Assembly (NCBI RefSeq): GCF_035046485.1
Contig: NC_085137.1
Span: forward strand, 344,896,505-344,960,504
Direction: 5' to 3'
Origin: Aedes albopictus
Lineage: Eukaryota; Arthropoda; Insecta; Diptera; Culicidae
Length of the DNA stretch: 64,000 bases
The position numbers and the translations under genes are program-made. Shown one piece after another: positions 54,662 to 64,000 of this stretch (position 1 is the first letter of the stretch; each line of letters starts with the position of its first letter). The notes under the pieces were generated by a model that saw only the letters and a program-made list of their open reading frames with translations, was not told where the DNA came from and made no database searches.

Positions 54662-55145
54662 CACTGAATCAAATTTCAACCATCGCGTAACAATAATGAT
54701 AATGTCGTGACCTGCATTTGTTGTGACAATTCACCCAATGGTCCACTGCACGAATTTATGCTGGCCTGCTTACTCTCACAGCAAATTTGACGTTTGAGCG
54801 GTGCCGACACCTCTCAAACGTCAAATTTCGTGTGAGAATAAGCAGGCCAGAACAAATTCGTGCAGTAATCTATGCGACATAAGTATGTCCCAACTTGAAC
54901 AGAATAGGATAAAGAACGTACACCACGAATTTGGAAATTTTTAAGCCTTGCATTGCGACTTTCGAGCGGTAACTTCCAGTCGGTAAACACTGCAACGCTG
55001 TTGAAGATCTACTATTCAACAGTTCCGATTTTGTGTTAGTAATAATTTGTTATTCACGAGTTGAGAAATATGCAACAAATTCAGCTTCCGTTTTTGTTTC
55101 CAACAAAATAATTCGAGATCATGCCATTAGTTATGTTCAGTGAAG
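54662..55145 (-). mobile_element. Small hAT MITE family, copy 3, interrupted
   Basis: Inverted copy of 44616-45027 (CACTGAATCAAATTTCAACC at its left). It is split by a palindromic insert at 54745-54866 and truncated at its right by the hairpin at 55143. Confidence 0.7.
54745..54866. mobile_element. Palindromic MITE, 122 bp
   Basis: ACTGCACGAATTTATGCTGG and the right arm CAAATTCGTGCAGT. Inner arms CAAATTTGACGTTTGAG / CTCAAACGTCAAATTT leave a loop of only about 15 nt. Confidence 0.75.
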
Positions 55146-55251
55146 TAGGTTGAACATTGTTGAAGTTGCTGCATCTTATAAGAGGTATACCTATTCATCA
55201 ACAAGTGGGTAAGAGCGGGATGCAGCAACTTCAACAATGTTCATCCTACTT
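55143..55251. mobile_element. Hairpin MITE, about 109 bp
   Basis: AAGTAGGTTGAACATTGTTG plus AAGTTGCTGCAT, mirrored by ATGCAGCAACTTCAACAATG...CATCCTACTT. Confidence 0.75.
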
Positions 55252-56366
55252 TATTGAACAGGACTATTATCTGATCCCAGTGGTCGCCGCGCCTCCTTTG
55301 TGCCCCTTTGTCCGACAATTCTCTTCTCTGCGTGGTGCAGGATAATGAGCAACCATGCGTCTCCATCATTATAATTCGATCGCGTGGTTATTTGCATGCC
55401 ATGTGCAAACCATGTTTGCATTTTTGTTCCTTTTAAGAACTGCTAGTTCATCACAGGTGTTTGTATTCCCTAGTCTTGTATAATTAGAATCTTTTTTCAT
55501 GTTTATGGCGCTACATCCCACTGCACTGTGCGCGTGTTTCTCAGTTTTTTCTCAGCATTTTTTTTGCGTTTGCACTTACTTTAGGAAGGTTGAACAAAAT
55601 GTTGAAAACTCGAACACCCCCATGCGCGTACGATATTACCTTCAGCAGCCAGACGGGAGGGACACAAAACAAAACGGAGAACACAACTACTGTATATGAG
55701 GCTCAACATTGCCAGACTTGGGCCCTATCCTCGACACATTTCAATCAGTCAGTTCACGTTCACCGTCCGAAGCGGTTCTCGTTTGGTGGAGCTCTTGCTT
55801 ACACGCGACTCGGTTGTGGTTCTTCCCTGTGCGCTCCAAGCAACGGAGACGTTGTGCTCCACGGAGCAACGGTTTTACACATTCGCTTTGTTAACTTTGC
55901 AATGCTGATTGTTGTACGATACGACGGCTAAGGAAGGCTTGTTTCTCCTCTCACTGTAATACTGGTGGTGTGTTGGTCGAGTTGAGTGCAGTTTCTTGTG
56001 CGATCGCGATTTGACGGGCTTCTTCGTGGGCTAAGGTTACTGAGTCGGTGCTCAAGTGGCCTATCACAGCTCAGCTCTGCTCCCGATAACGGTGCTTTCA
56101 AGTGTGTGTGCGCCAGAAACGCTTGATTTGCACCGTTTAAGTACCGTGCGACGTCTATTGTTTCGGGAAACGATAGTAATTCTGTCTGCAGATCAGAGAT
56201 CCGTTGATTGCTGAATTTAGATGGATTTTGCATAATAAATTAAATCAACCACAGCGTCGTTGTGTTTGTGTTAAATGTTAATATTTTGAAACGGTCTCAC
56301 CATTGTGGTAGTCAGCTCAGCAACCAGCAGCGGTGAAAAATAAGCCGACTTGAATTAAGCTACCTT
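55252..56366. other. Non-coding stretch upstream of a candidate exon
   Basis: No recognised gene. The open frames here are short, overlap in all frames and show no domain. Confidence 0.3.
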
Positions 56367-57078
56367 CAGTTGCGTGCACACCAACACAGTGCGGTCGAGA
56401 AAATTTGATTGAAGAATAGGTCCCAGTGCGCTGGCTGAGTCAGAAGTGTGCACAACTGTGAAGCACACGTGTGTGTAGGTATAGGTCGGTTCAAAAAGAT
56501 CACTTGAGAAAAGTGCACATCTCAACCTCAATGAATTAAGTTCCGACTGAGAGATGTGTGTCAGCTATAGTATATACACGAAATAAATTAAATCATTGAT
56601 TAAAAGCTACGTGCTACGTACGACGAGCATCGAGTGTTTGTGTGGCGCTTTATTCATCGCTAAATGTGTAAATTTCGGTGATCTACTTTTTGATCTTCGT
56701 GCCCGTTTGGTGTATGAAAATAAAAGAGTTGAACGCAGATCTCGCGAAGAGTGAATCACTCGCTGTTGTGGCTCAATTGAAAAGTGCACGAAAAAGAAGA
56801 AGAAGCAAACGAAGACGACAAAGCAAAGGTCATTGAGCGTAAATATTTTCACTACAAGGCTTGTTACATGCTATGTCGAGCTTGGCACATGTAGTGTGTG
56901 CAATAATAGTGTAGCAGCACATCAGTGATTACCGAAATTGAAACCGACATCGGTGGCGCCAAAGAAGCTGTTCATTGCTTGATCGTGTGAATTGTAGAGC
57001 GTGAATTCGAACGCCCTGAACGGATAAGGGTGACGAGATTTTTTTGGGATTGCACGCTGATGGAATAACAATTATGAC
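56367..57078 (+). promoter_or_regulatory. Possible promoter and 5'UTR of a secreted-protein gene
   Basis: TCAGTT near 56367 matches the arthropod initiator. GGTCG near 56393 resembles a downstream promoter element but sits about 2 nt off the canonical spacing. The sequence up to 57078 is rich in GTG/CA dinucleotides, like a 5'UTR. Tentative. Confidence 0.2.
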
Positions 57079-57132
57079 ATGGGATCCTGTTCGAGACGAC
57101 ATTTCTTGTTGTCAATATGCGTTCTGCAATTG
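57079..57132 (+). CDS. Candidate first coding exon with signal peptide
   Basis: ATG at 57079 in a good context (GACATGG) encodes MGSCSRRHFLLSICVLQL. The basic n-region plus hydrophobic core is signal-peptide-like. A strong donor gtaagtg follows (57133), leaving phase 0. Downstream exons are not found before the gap at 61074, so the gene probably continues beyond the window or the intron is long. Identity unknown. Confidence 0.4.
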
Positions 57133-57189
57133 GTAAGTGAATCATCTTGGATAAGATTATTTAGGTTTAGCGAGCTAGTATTATTTATG

Positions 57190-57527
57190 GGATTCACATG
57201 TATAGTGGAATATGATAATGTTTATGGTGCAATTTTTTTTTTGTCTATGGAGCAATTTTTTTATGGAGCAAACTGATACATCTATGGAGCACCCATGTAT
57301 AAACTATAGGTACATTTTTAATTATTTATGGAACATTCTTATGAGTTTATGGAGCATCATGTCATAATTTATTGGCACATTCAGTCAGAAAATGAGTTGG
57401 TTTACCGGCACAATTTCAGCTGTTAAATGGTACATTTCTGTCTATCTATGGAGAATTTGACTTATTTTATTGATACATGGCTCCTTTTTCTATAGAGCAC
57501 TTTTGTATTGTTTATGGTGCATTTTCA
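57190..57527. repeat. Degenerate TTTATGGAGCA repeats
   Basis: More than ten diverged copies of TTTATGGAGCA/ATGGTGCATT at irregular spacing of about 20-35 bp, inside the putative first intron. Confidence 0.6.
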
Positions 57528-59026
57528 GGCTAACCAGATAGTAACAAGATAAAAACGGGACATATGAGCGTAAAATAGGCACATACAAAATGTTTAAGGC
57601 TGAAATTTTTTGATCATCGTGTGTATACAAAATTAGGGAACGATTATGTTCTAAAAGTTCTCAGTTATACAAATTCGTGTACTCTTATGAAAGCCAAATA
57701 CATAAGAATAAAAACCTGTGTGTGGAAACAAAGTTTTAAGACTACTAAAGTTATTTTTTAAATTATGAAGATAACGCTACAAACATTATTGCTGTACAAC
57801 AGACGAATAAGCCGCTCTTTAACTTGAAATTTTGGCTGAATTAGCTGTTGTTCAGCTGTTATTGTTACTTGATAAGGAATCAATCGAACAATTGAAAAGC
57901 CAAAGCGTGCAAAAATTAAAAAAATATTAAACAAAGAAATTAGATGTTTTTACGCAGTATTAAACAATGATTTTCAACAAACTTCTCAGAAATTTGATTT
58001 TGAAGACAATTGAGGACAGTAAGATTCATAACCGGTTAGAAAATAAGAATTGTCTTAGTTAGAGTCCAAATCACATCACATCATCGCCTCCCAATTCTAT
58101 TATTTTTGGCTAAGAGTTGGAGAAGCCATTTTTATGTGATTTAAAATGATGAGAGCATACAAATCTGAAAAAACTTTCAAAGTTCAAGTCGCACCAAAGC
58201 AAGAATATTTCTCGAAGTTATAATATTTTATCGTTTCAGTATTTTTTTGCAATTGAAGAATGACTGAAAATGCTAAAACATCTGTGTGTTTATTTTTGAA
58301 TGTAATTATTTTGTGGTAGTCATAGTTTGTTCTATTTTTATTTTTTCTTTATATTTATGGGCAACTATTTTAGGAGACATGTATGAGATTCTTTCAACAA
58401 ATATTTTCATTTTCATATTTTAAGTCTGAAATCTCTAATCATGTAAAAAGTGTTGATGTCATCAAAGCTTCCGATGAATCATTAGAATGATTATGTTGTT
58501 TACCTTCAACCCCTTTCTACATGACTTAATAATTTCCATTAAAATTGACTAGAGAAATTTATATTTTATTCTAGTAAATTCCTGTAGAATTGGTAAAGAA
58601 TCTAAAGAGTATATTCTAATGTAATACAAAGTTATAGCTTAACACTTCACAAACTACATTTTAAACTTCTTGAGAATTTGAATTAAAGCACGAAAGACCT
58701 ATTAAACTGTGAATTTCAGTAAGCTCTTAGGAAATATTTCTGATACTTCAAATCATTAATATTTAACTCAAAATTTTAACAGAATGAACCTTTACTTCTT
58801 AATCAAGAAATATCTGTTTCATTGAAAAAAGTAATGATAGGAAAATATGTCGATACATTATCTTTTCTTAATAAGTTAAACTTAACTTTTTGTTTGTTAA
58901 CACTAAGATGCTCGTTTTCTGGAAAATACGTGACATTTTGACCTTTTTCCACAATACGACGGGACAACCCTAAAAGGTCATAAAAACGGTATTGTCGCGT
59001 TAAATACGGGACGTATGGTCAGCCTA
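57528..59026. mobile_element. Possible 1.5 kb TIR element
   Basis: Left AGGCTAACCAGATAGTAACA with AAAACGGGACATA. Right, read on the minus strand, TAGGCTGACCATACGTCCCG. The interior is AT-rich and non-coding. The TIR match is short, so this is tentative. Confidence 0.4.
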
Positions 59027-59099
59027 AGCATTTTAAATATTTTATGGATGCATTCAATCATTTGCCAGTGTGAAATGTCGCTGATAAATGATTATTCAG

Positions 59100-59360
59100 T
59101 GGATTCTCATACTACCACAGAAGGTACTTCTGAATGATTTCCAGAAGGAGCCTTTGGAGTATTCCCCGAAGCAACCTTTGCAACATTTTTAGAAAGAAGT
59201 CCAGGAAAATTCAAAAGCCACAACTGGAAATTCCTAGAATATACTCTTGGAGGATTCGCAAAAGGAACTCTTGGAGGAAACACAATATGAAATCAAGTAG
59301 AAATTCCAAAGACGATCACAGAGAGAATCCAGCAAAAGCTGTTGGAAGATCGAAGTTTCA
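59100..59360 (+). repeat. Degenerate GGAAnTCCTgGAgGAA-type repeat
   Basis: Diverged reiterations such as CTTGGAGGATTCGC, CTCTTGGAGGAAACAC and TTTCAGGAGGAAGTCC. The same pattern appears at 60925-61073. It is open in some frames only because of composition. Confidence 0.5.
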
Positions 59361-59544
59361 GGAGGAAGTCCTACATGCATAAAGAGCGAATCGGAAATTA
59401 ACTGTAATTGAACATTTATGCTCAATCTCAATTAATGCTCTATCTCGAACCATGGTTGATCTTTTCACTCCGGATTTTCTATCAACTTTGCACAATATAG
59501 TTGAGTTTAGAACAGTCTGAAGAAATTTGGAAACTGTTTATTAT

Positions 59545-60023
59545 TAGGGTAAACGCTCCCTCAGTGGCAGTAGTACCAATAGTGGTGGTAATAACAATTC
59601 AGCATTATTTCGATCAAAAAGCTCGCAAATGACATTTTTAATAGATGCATTATAACTAATTAATGACATTAATTCAGTTTTGTGTTCAGAAATTGTTGAA
59701 AAAACTATTTTAACAAATTATTTTTCTTAAAATTTTTGCTCCTTTGCACCTATAGTGTTGGTAGTGTTCCTATAGTGGTGGGTCCCATAAGGATGCATTG
59801 GGATGCGCCACAATAGGAACCGTGTATCTATTTATAGTTGGTGCAAGTGATTTTTTAGAAAAAAAATGAAATAAACGATGGTTTTTACATTTTTCCTAGC
59901 AAATTTAAGTAAAAAACTACCGTTAAACGTTTTCAGACTTTTTGTTTATGGTATCATCAATTTTATTCAATTATTTCAAAACAAGGAGCTACTAATATGA
60001 CCACTCTTGGTACGTTTACCCTA
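59545..60023 (+). mobile_element. TIR element 'T', copy 3
   Basis: 479 bp, TAGGGTAAACGCTCCC...GGTACGTTTACCCTA, collinear with 43437-43942, with the same CCTATAGTGGTGG motifs in the middle. Confidence 0.75.
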
Positions 60024-60665
60024 TCGAAAATATGGTTGAATGAGTACACAACACAAAATAACAATCTGTACAAAATGCTACATAATATATAACTCATACC
60101 GACTTTTAAAATTCTTATTTTCGATAGAAAATCCCACAACATTTAGATAATGGTCTATCCCAAAAAAAACTCCTACTTGGTGGTCAAACTTTGGCGCTCT
60201 GTTTCATATATCTTCAGAAGTTATAAAATTCGTTCGTTTGGTAAAACTGCGTTTTCAACAAGTTTAAATAAATGCCCAACTGAAAAAATGCGAATTTTCA
60301 ATTTTATGTAATTTTTATTTGCGTAATCATTCTTTGGCATAAAAAAGGGTTCTTCAGAATGGCCTATTTTCATTTTTAAGAATTACGCTAAAATGCGGAG
60401 GAAATTTTTCTTAAAAAATACTTTTCCTATATTACGAGCATTCTGGAAAAAAATATGTTTGCGCAAAAATAAGAAAAAAATGATATATTTTCCCACACTT
60501 TTCGCCAATTCAAATTTTTAGAAGATGTCCAAAATTTTAAAAATATATGTGTAATATGTGTTAGATGTAAAAGTGCAAGTTAAATGGTTATTTAAAAAAA
60601 ATCAAAACTGCCTTATTTTTTTCCAATGTTTAAATATATAATAAGTATCTCCAAAAATAAAGTTA
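60024..60665. other. Non-coding AT-rich stretch
   Basis: Nothing recognised. Confidence 0.3.
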
Positions 60666-60856
60666 CAGTCAGGTCTTTTTACGCGGTTTTCATTTACGCG
60701 GCCACGTGAATGAAAACTTCATACAAAAAAAAATTCATCGTCTTATTTTTGCATGATTCGTCGAGAAATCGTGAGACTTTTTTTACGCGTTTTTTTTAAC
60801 TTTGAACTGAGTTTTTTTTACGCGGTACGTATCCCCCGCGTAAAAAAAAAACTGAC
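60666..60856. mobile_element. MITE with CAGTCAG...CTGACT ends
   Basis: Left CAGTCAGGTCTTTTTACGCG; right CGCGTAAAAAAAAAACTGAC. TTTACGCGG occurs several times inside. The pattern is common in Aedes. Confidence 0.65.
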
Positions 60857-60924
60857 TATGTTTATTTCGAATACATTATTTTTTAGGCCGTTGTGAACAT
60901 TTACAGTTAATTTCCGATAACTCC

Positions 60925-61073
60925 TTACATAGAGGAACTTCTGCAGGAATTGCAATAGACATAGAATTAATTTCTAGAGGGATTTCGGAAAAGAATCTTG
61001 GGAGAACTCCTCGAGAAAGTTGAAAACGAAAATCGAATTTCTGTAGCAAGTCTTGGAGTAAAATCAATAGGAT
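60925..61073 (+). repeat. Degenerate GGAATTTCTxGAGGGA-type repeat next to the gap
   Basis: Same repeat type as 59100-59360, running up to the assembly gap. The gap may exist because this repeat did not assemble. Confidence 0.45.
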
Positions 61074-61573
61074 NNNNNNNNNNNNNNNNNNNNNNNNNNN
61101 NNNNNNNNNNNNNNNNNNNNNNNNNNNNNNNNNNNNNNNNNNNNNNNNNNNNNNNNNNNNNNNNNNNNNNNNNNNNNNNNNNNNNNNNNNNNNNNNNNNN
61201 NNNNNNNNNNNNNNNNNNNNNNNNNNNNNNNNNNNNNNNNNNNNNNNNNNNNNNNNNNNNNNNNNNNNNNNNNNNNNNNNNNNNNNNNNNNNNNNNNNNN
61301 NNNNNNNNNNNNNNNNNNNNNNNNNNNNNNNNNNNNNNNNNNNNNNNNNNNNNNNNNNNNNNNNNNNNNNNNNNNNNNNNNNNNNNNNNNNNNNNNNNNN
61401 NNNNNNNNNNNNNNNNNNNNNNNNNNNNNNNNNNNNNNNNNNNNNNNNNNNNNNNNNNNNNNNNNNNNNNNNNNNNNNNNNNNNNNNNNNNNNNNNNNNN
61501 NNNNNNNNNNNNNNNNNNNNNNNNNNNNNNNNNNNNNNNNNNNNNNNNNNNNNNNNNNNNNNNNNNNNNNNNN
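61074..61573. other. Assembly gap, 500 N
   Basis: Exactly 500 N, the usual placeholder for a gap of unknown or estimated size. Frames running through it are artefacts. Confidence 0.99.
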
Positions 61574-62489
61574 CCGCCAAAACACTGAGCTTGTGAAAAG
61601 TGCAATTTAAAGATAAAGACGAGTTGAAGAGGATAGAGAGGAAACGGAGAAGGACACAGGTAATTGGGTTCTTCATCTAACGCAATGTGAATCCTAATGT
61701 CTTCATGTCTCGGATTCGCAGAACCCCGCTGTTTTGGGATAGAACTACGGTTCTGTACACTGGGGGAAAAAAAATCTTCATTCCTTCTATGTGTCCGGGA
61801 CATGGATTTTTGCAATGGGGGTAAACAAATGTTTTCCATTAGTGCGACTCATACTTTTGATGAGGCACCATACAGCAGCGACTCATACAATTTAGAGCAC
61901 ATACTATTCATGTGCTAATTTGCCTGCGTAATCGGGTATTGGTTGCATATACTTTGGATGTGGTTTGGCACATGGATATTTGCCATTAAGTATGAGGCAA
62001 TTTTCCTGAGTGTAGAAGTTCAACCCCCCCCCCCCCCCCCCCCCTACGTTGGGATGATCCGGAGAGTTCCACCGCTGACCAAGTCCGTCAACATACTCGA
62101 CCGCCGGATACCCAGAAAGGCCTGCGAATGCTGCCATCGACTTGCTTCGCCACCCCGTAAGGCCGCAGAAGAACCGGCAGACACTAGCTGTGCACGCCGC
62201 CATCGATGAAGACCTGGAGGTGTACGCTGTGTAGTGGTGGAAGGTAGAAGACGGGGCCCCGAAGAAGTGAAAGAACAGGTTAGATTAGACTATAAGAATC
62301 AAGAATGTGGGAAAGAGGAAAGTGGTAGAAGAAGAAGAGGCCGAAAAATTCCGGGAATAAATGTGTGTAATAATGTAACATGACGTAAGTTTTTATGTAC
62401 GACAGTGCGAAGATTCCCTGCCCGCGAATAACTGGTCGAGAAGCATGCCGATCCTGAGGTGTTGTTTCAGGGAGTCTCAGGAAGGCTCC
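61574..62489. other. Unassigned stretch with poly(C) run
   Basis: Contains a C run of about 20 (62024-62044) and no recognisable gene. Confidence 0.3.
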
Positions 62490-63289
62490 CCTCTTGAGCT
62501 AGTTCTGCCTGTTCTGCGCCTGTCTGTAACGTGCCTCATTTGCTCTCGTACGGTGTTGCAGCATTAGTTGAATTGAGAATTAGTTAATTCTCGCCCATGC
62601 TGCATTCTTTCCGTTTTTCTACTGTTCACAATCGCCGTCGTACCAGTCGTTTCTGTGATTCGGTGTCGCGAAGCCTAGTGCTGTAGCCGAGGTACTACCT
62701 ATGGCGGATCGGATGTCCCTCCAGCCATCTTCAAGTGTATGTAGCTGCGCCAACCTGCTCTTCCGTTGGTAGGACCACTGCTAACTGCTGCGCGTAGTCT
62801 TGAGCCACTTCTACGTTACGCAGCTGCTCGATGTTGAGCCGCGGCGTTCGACTTCGACGCGTGGTGATGACTGTCGATAGTTTTGAGCGCATGCATACAG
62901 CGACTAAGTAGTGATCCGAATCTATATTTGCACTGCGGTATGTGCGGACATTGGTTATATCCGAGAAGAATTTACCGTCGATAAGAACGTGGTCGATTTG
63001 GTTTTCTGTTTGGCGGTCGGGTGATCTCCAGATGGCTTTGTGGATATCTTTGCGGGGGAAGAAGGTGCTTTGGGTACCATACCACGGGAGGCTGCAAAGT
63101 TTACGCATCGCTAGCCGTTATCATTCGATACGGCGTGCAGGCTGTTTCGCCCGATTACCGGTCTGTACATTTCCTCCATGTTGATAAATTATGTAGGCTT
63201 TTTTGCGGGATGGAGAGCTATCCATATCCGTTTTCATTAATCCCGATTATTTGACGCATAATCAGCTCCTAAAAGTACGTCCTAAAACT
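62490..63289 (-). mobile_element. RTE/JAM-like LINE endonuclease fragment (duplicate of 35773-36545)
   Basis: 62731-63108 encodes nearly the same endonuclease residues as 35982-36332 (STFFPRKDIHKAIWRSPD, QTENQIDHVLIDG, ANIDSDHYLVAV). Differences are a 25 bp insertion near 62563 and scattered substitutions. Confidence 0.85.
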
Positions 63290-63520
63290 GCAAAATTACT
63301 TGTGCAGTTTGCAGATGATAAGTAAGGAAAAAAGTGTAACACTCGTAACGCCTCCCGTGCGAATCAAATGGAGCTGTCACTTTTCCTTGCGGAAAAATTG
63401 TCCGCGCTATTATTCCGTAAGGAAAAGTAACGTTTCTCCCCATACTGGATCAGTTGTCAAAATTACTTGCGGAAAAAGGTGGCATTTTACTTGAGCGCTC
63501 TACTTGGCAACACGAAACTT
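63290..63520 (-). mobile_element. MITE-like element with internal hairpin, copy 3 of 3, truncated
   Basis: Same element as 36991-37294, lacking about its outer 60 bp because the deletion junction relative to the first block falls at about 63290. Confidence 0.65.
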
Positions 63521-64000
63521 AGCTTAAGAAGCCAAACAAATCTGTATGGGTTCGACACGTAATCAGGTCAGTAACTCGTCAATGAAAATTGGAACAATTT
63601 CTTTATGCTGTGGCAGAGTTAGGCAGAAAAATAAACTCATAACCTCTTGATGTCGGAGAATCGTTATTCCATAGTAGTTCGAGAGGCGCACTCGAACGAG
63701 GATCTTACCATAAGTGACCTTTGCGGGAATACGTACGAAATGCGTTGACGGTTAGACTGCTTCTAAGGAATTTTAGTTCCTGTTCGACTTCCCTTGGCAA
63801 AGTTTTTAAGAGTTGAGTGCTTCTCAACTTTGTAGATTAACCAAATTAAAAATTTGAAACAAAAAAATCTTAGAAATTCAAACTTATGTTTTATTTTTGA
63901 TTTGAATCTATGTATATCATAGGATTTATTTGGGGGTGGAAGCTCAGGTAAAATATTATCTCCTGGGCGCCCATTAAAAACACCACCCCCGGCGAAGACT
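63521..64000 (+). mobile_element. 5' region of an RTE/JAM-like LINE, cut by the window end
   Basis: Matches 37295-37790, including GGGGGTGGAAGCTCAGGTAA and the CACCACCCCCGGCGAAGACT end. That sequence leads into the LINE R-4 endonuclease in the first block. A second plus-strand LINE presumably continues outside the window. Confidence 0.7.

Noticed and set aside
60876..61839. Long ORFs at 60876-61839
   Set aside because: They exist only because the 500-N gap is read as open sequence.
62024..62044. Poly(C) run as a functional G-quadruplex/i-motif element
   Set aside because: A homopolymer next to unassigned sequence. Length may be a sequencing artefact and no context supports function.

Overview
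The window looks like a piece of a mosquito genome, most likely an Aedes-type culicine. It is AT-rich, with small 50-58 bp GT-AG introns, and it is dominated by nested transposable elements. Several of these resemble families I know from Aedes: a Feilai-like tRNA-derived SINE, a LOA/Lian-like LINE with RNase H, an I-clade LINE, RTE/JAM-like LINEs and many TIR/MITE families. There is one 500-N assembly gap. Family names are recognised by eye and were not searched. Junctions and target-site duplications (TSDs) were read directly from the sequence.

Host genes: three paralogous FAD-dependent amine oxidases of the spermine/polyamine oxidase family are spread through the window. Paralogue A (2941-3534, minus) is only a 5' exon. 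Paralogue B (24268-25807, plus, 3 exons, 474 aa) looks complete. Paralogue C (41342-42943, plus, 4 exons, 479 aa) looks complete and ends in SKL, a peroxisomal targeting signal that B lacks. Two short candidate first exons with start codons and strong donors (47133-47153 and 57079-57132) may start secreted-protein genes whose other exons are not seen. A SAM-domain (SAMD3-like) multi-exon gene at 19217-21414 is a pseudogene and sits inside what looks like a 5.7 kb transposon.

Layout: 0.2-2.3 kb is an RTE-like LINE broken by a solo LTR. 4.0-12.7 kb is one minus-strand LOA-type LINE. It is split by a 2.9 kb array of 511 bp repeats carrying tRNA-like Pol III units (10 bp TSD) and by a 5'-truncated RTE-like LINE (15 bp TSD). 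13.3-16.6 kb is a decayed plus-strand LINE. 16.8-18.1 kb is a foldback element. 18.3-24.0 kb is the putative SAM-gene transposon, full of MITEs. 25.9-36.5 kb is another RTE-like LINE, opened by an 8.4 kb hAT-like composite. That composite holds a foldback element, a SINE, 187 bp tandem repeats and a complete ORF1-only retroelement with a 59-nt poly(T) and a 14 bp TSD. 37.7-40.9 kb is an almost full-length RTE-like LINE with a deleted catalytic motif. 43.4-46.6 kb holds TIR elements, hAT MITEs and a SINE. 47.5-54.1 kb is an apparently intact 6.1 kb I-clade LINE inside a TIR element. 54.4-61 kb holds MITEs and low-complexity repeats. 62.5-64.0 kb is a second copy of the 35.8-37.8 kb block.

How the parts may interact: the ORF1-only element and the intact LINE share a 3' tail module, which suggests trans-mobilisation. 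Both have clean TSDs and open frames, so they are the youngest-looking elements. The amine oxidases would act in polyamine back-conversion, with C in peroxisomes and B in the cytosol.
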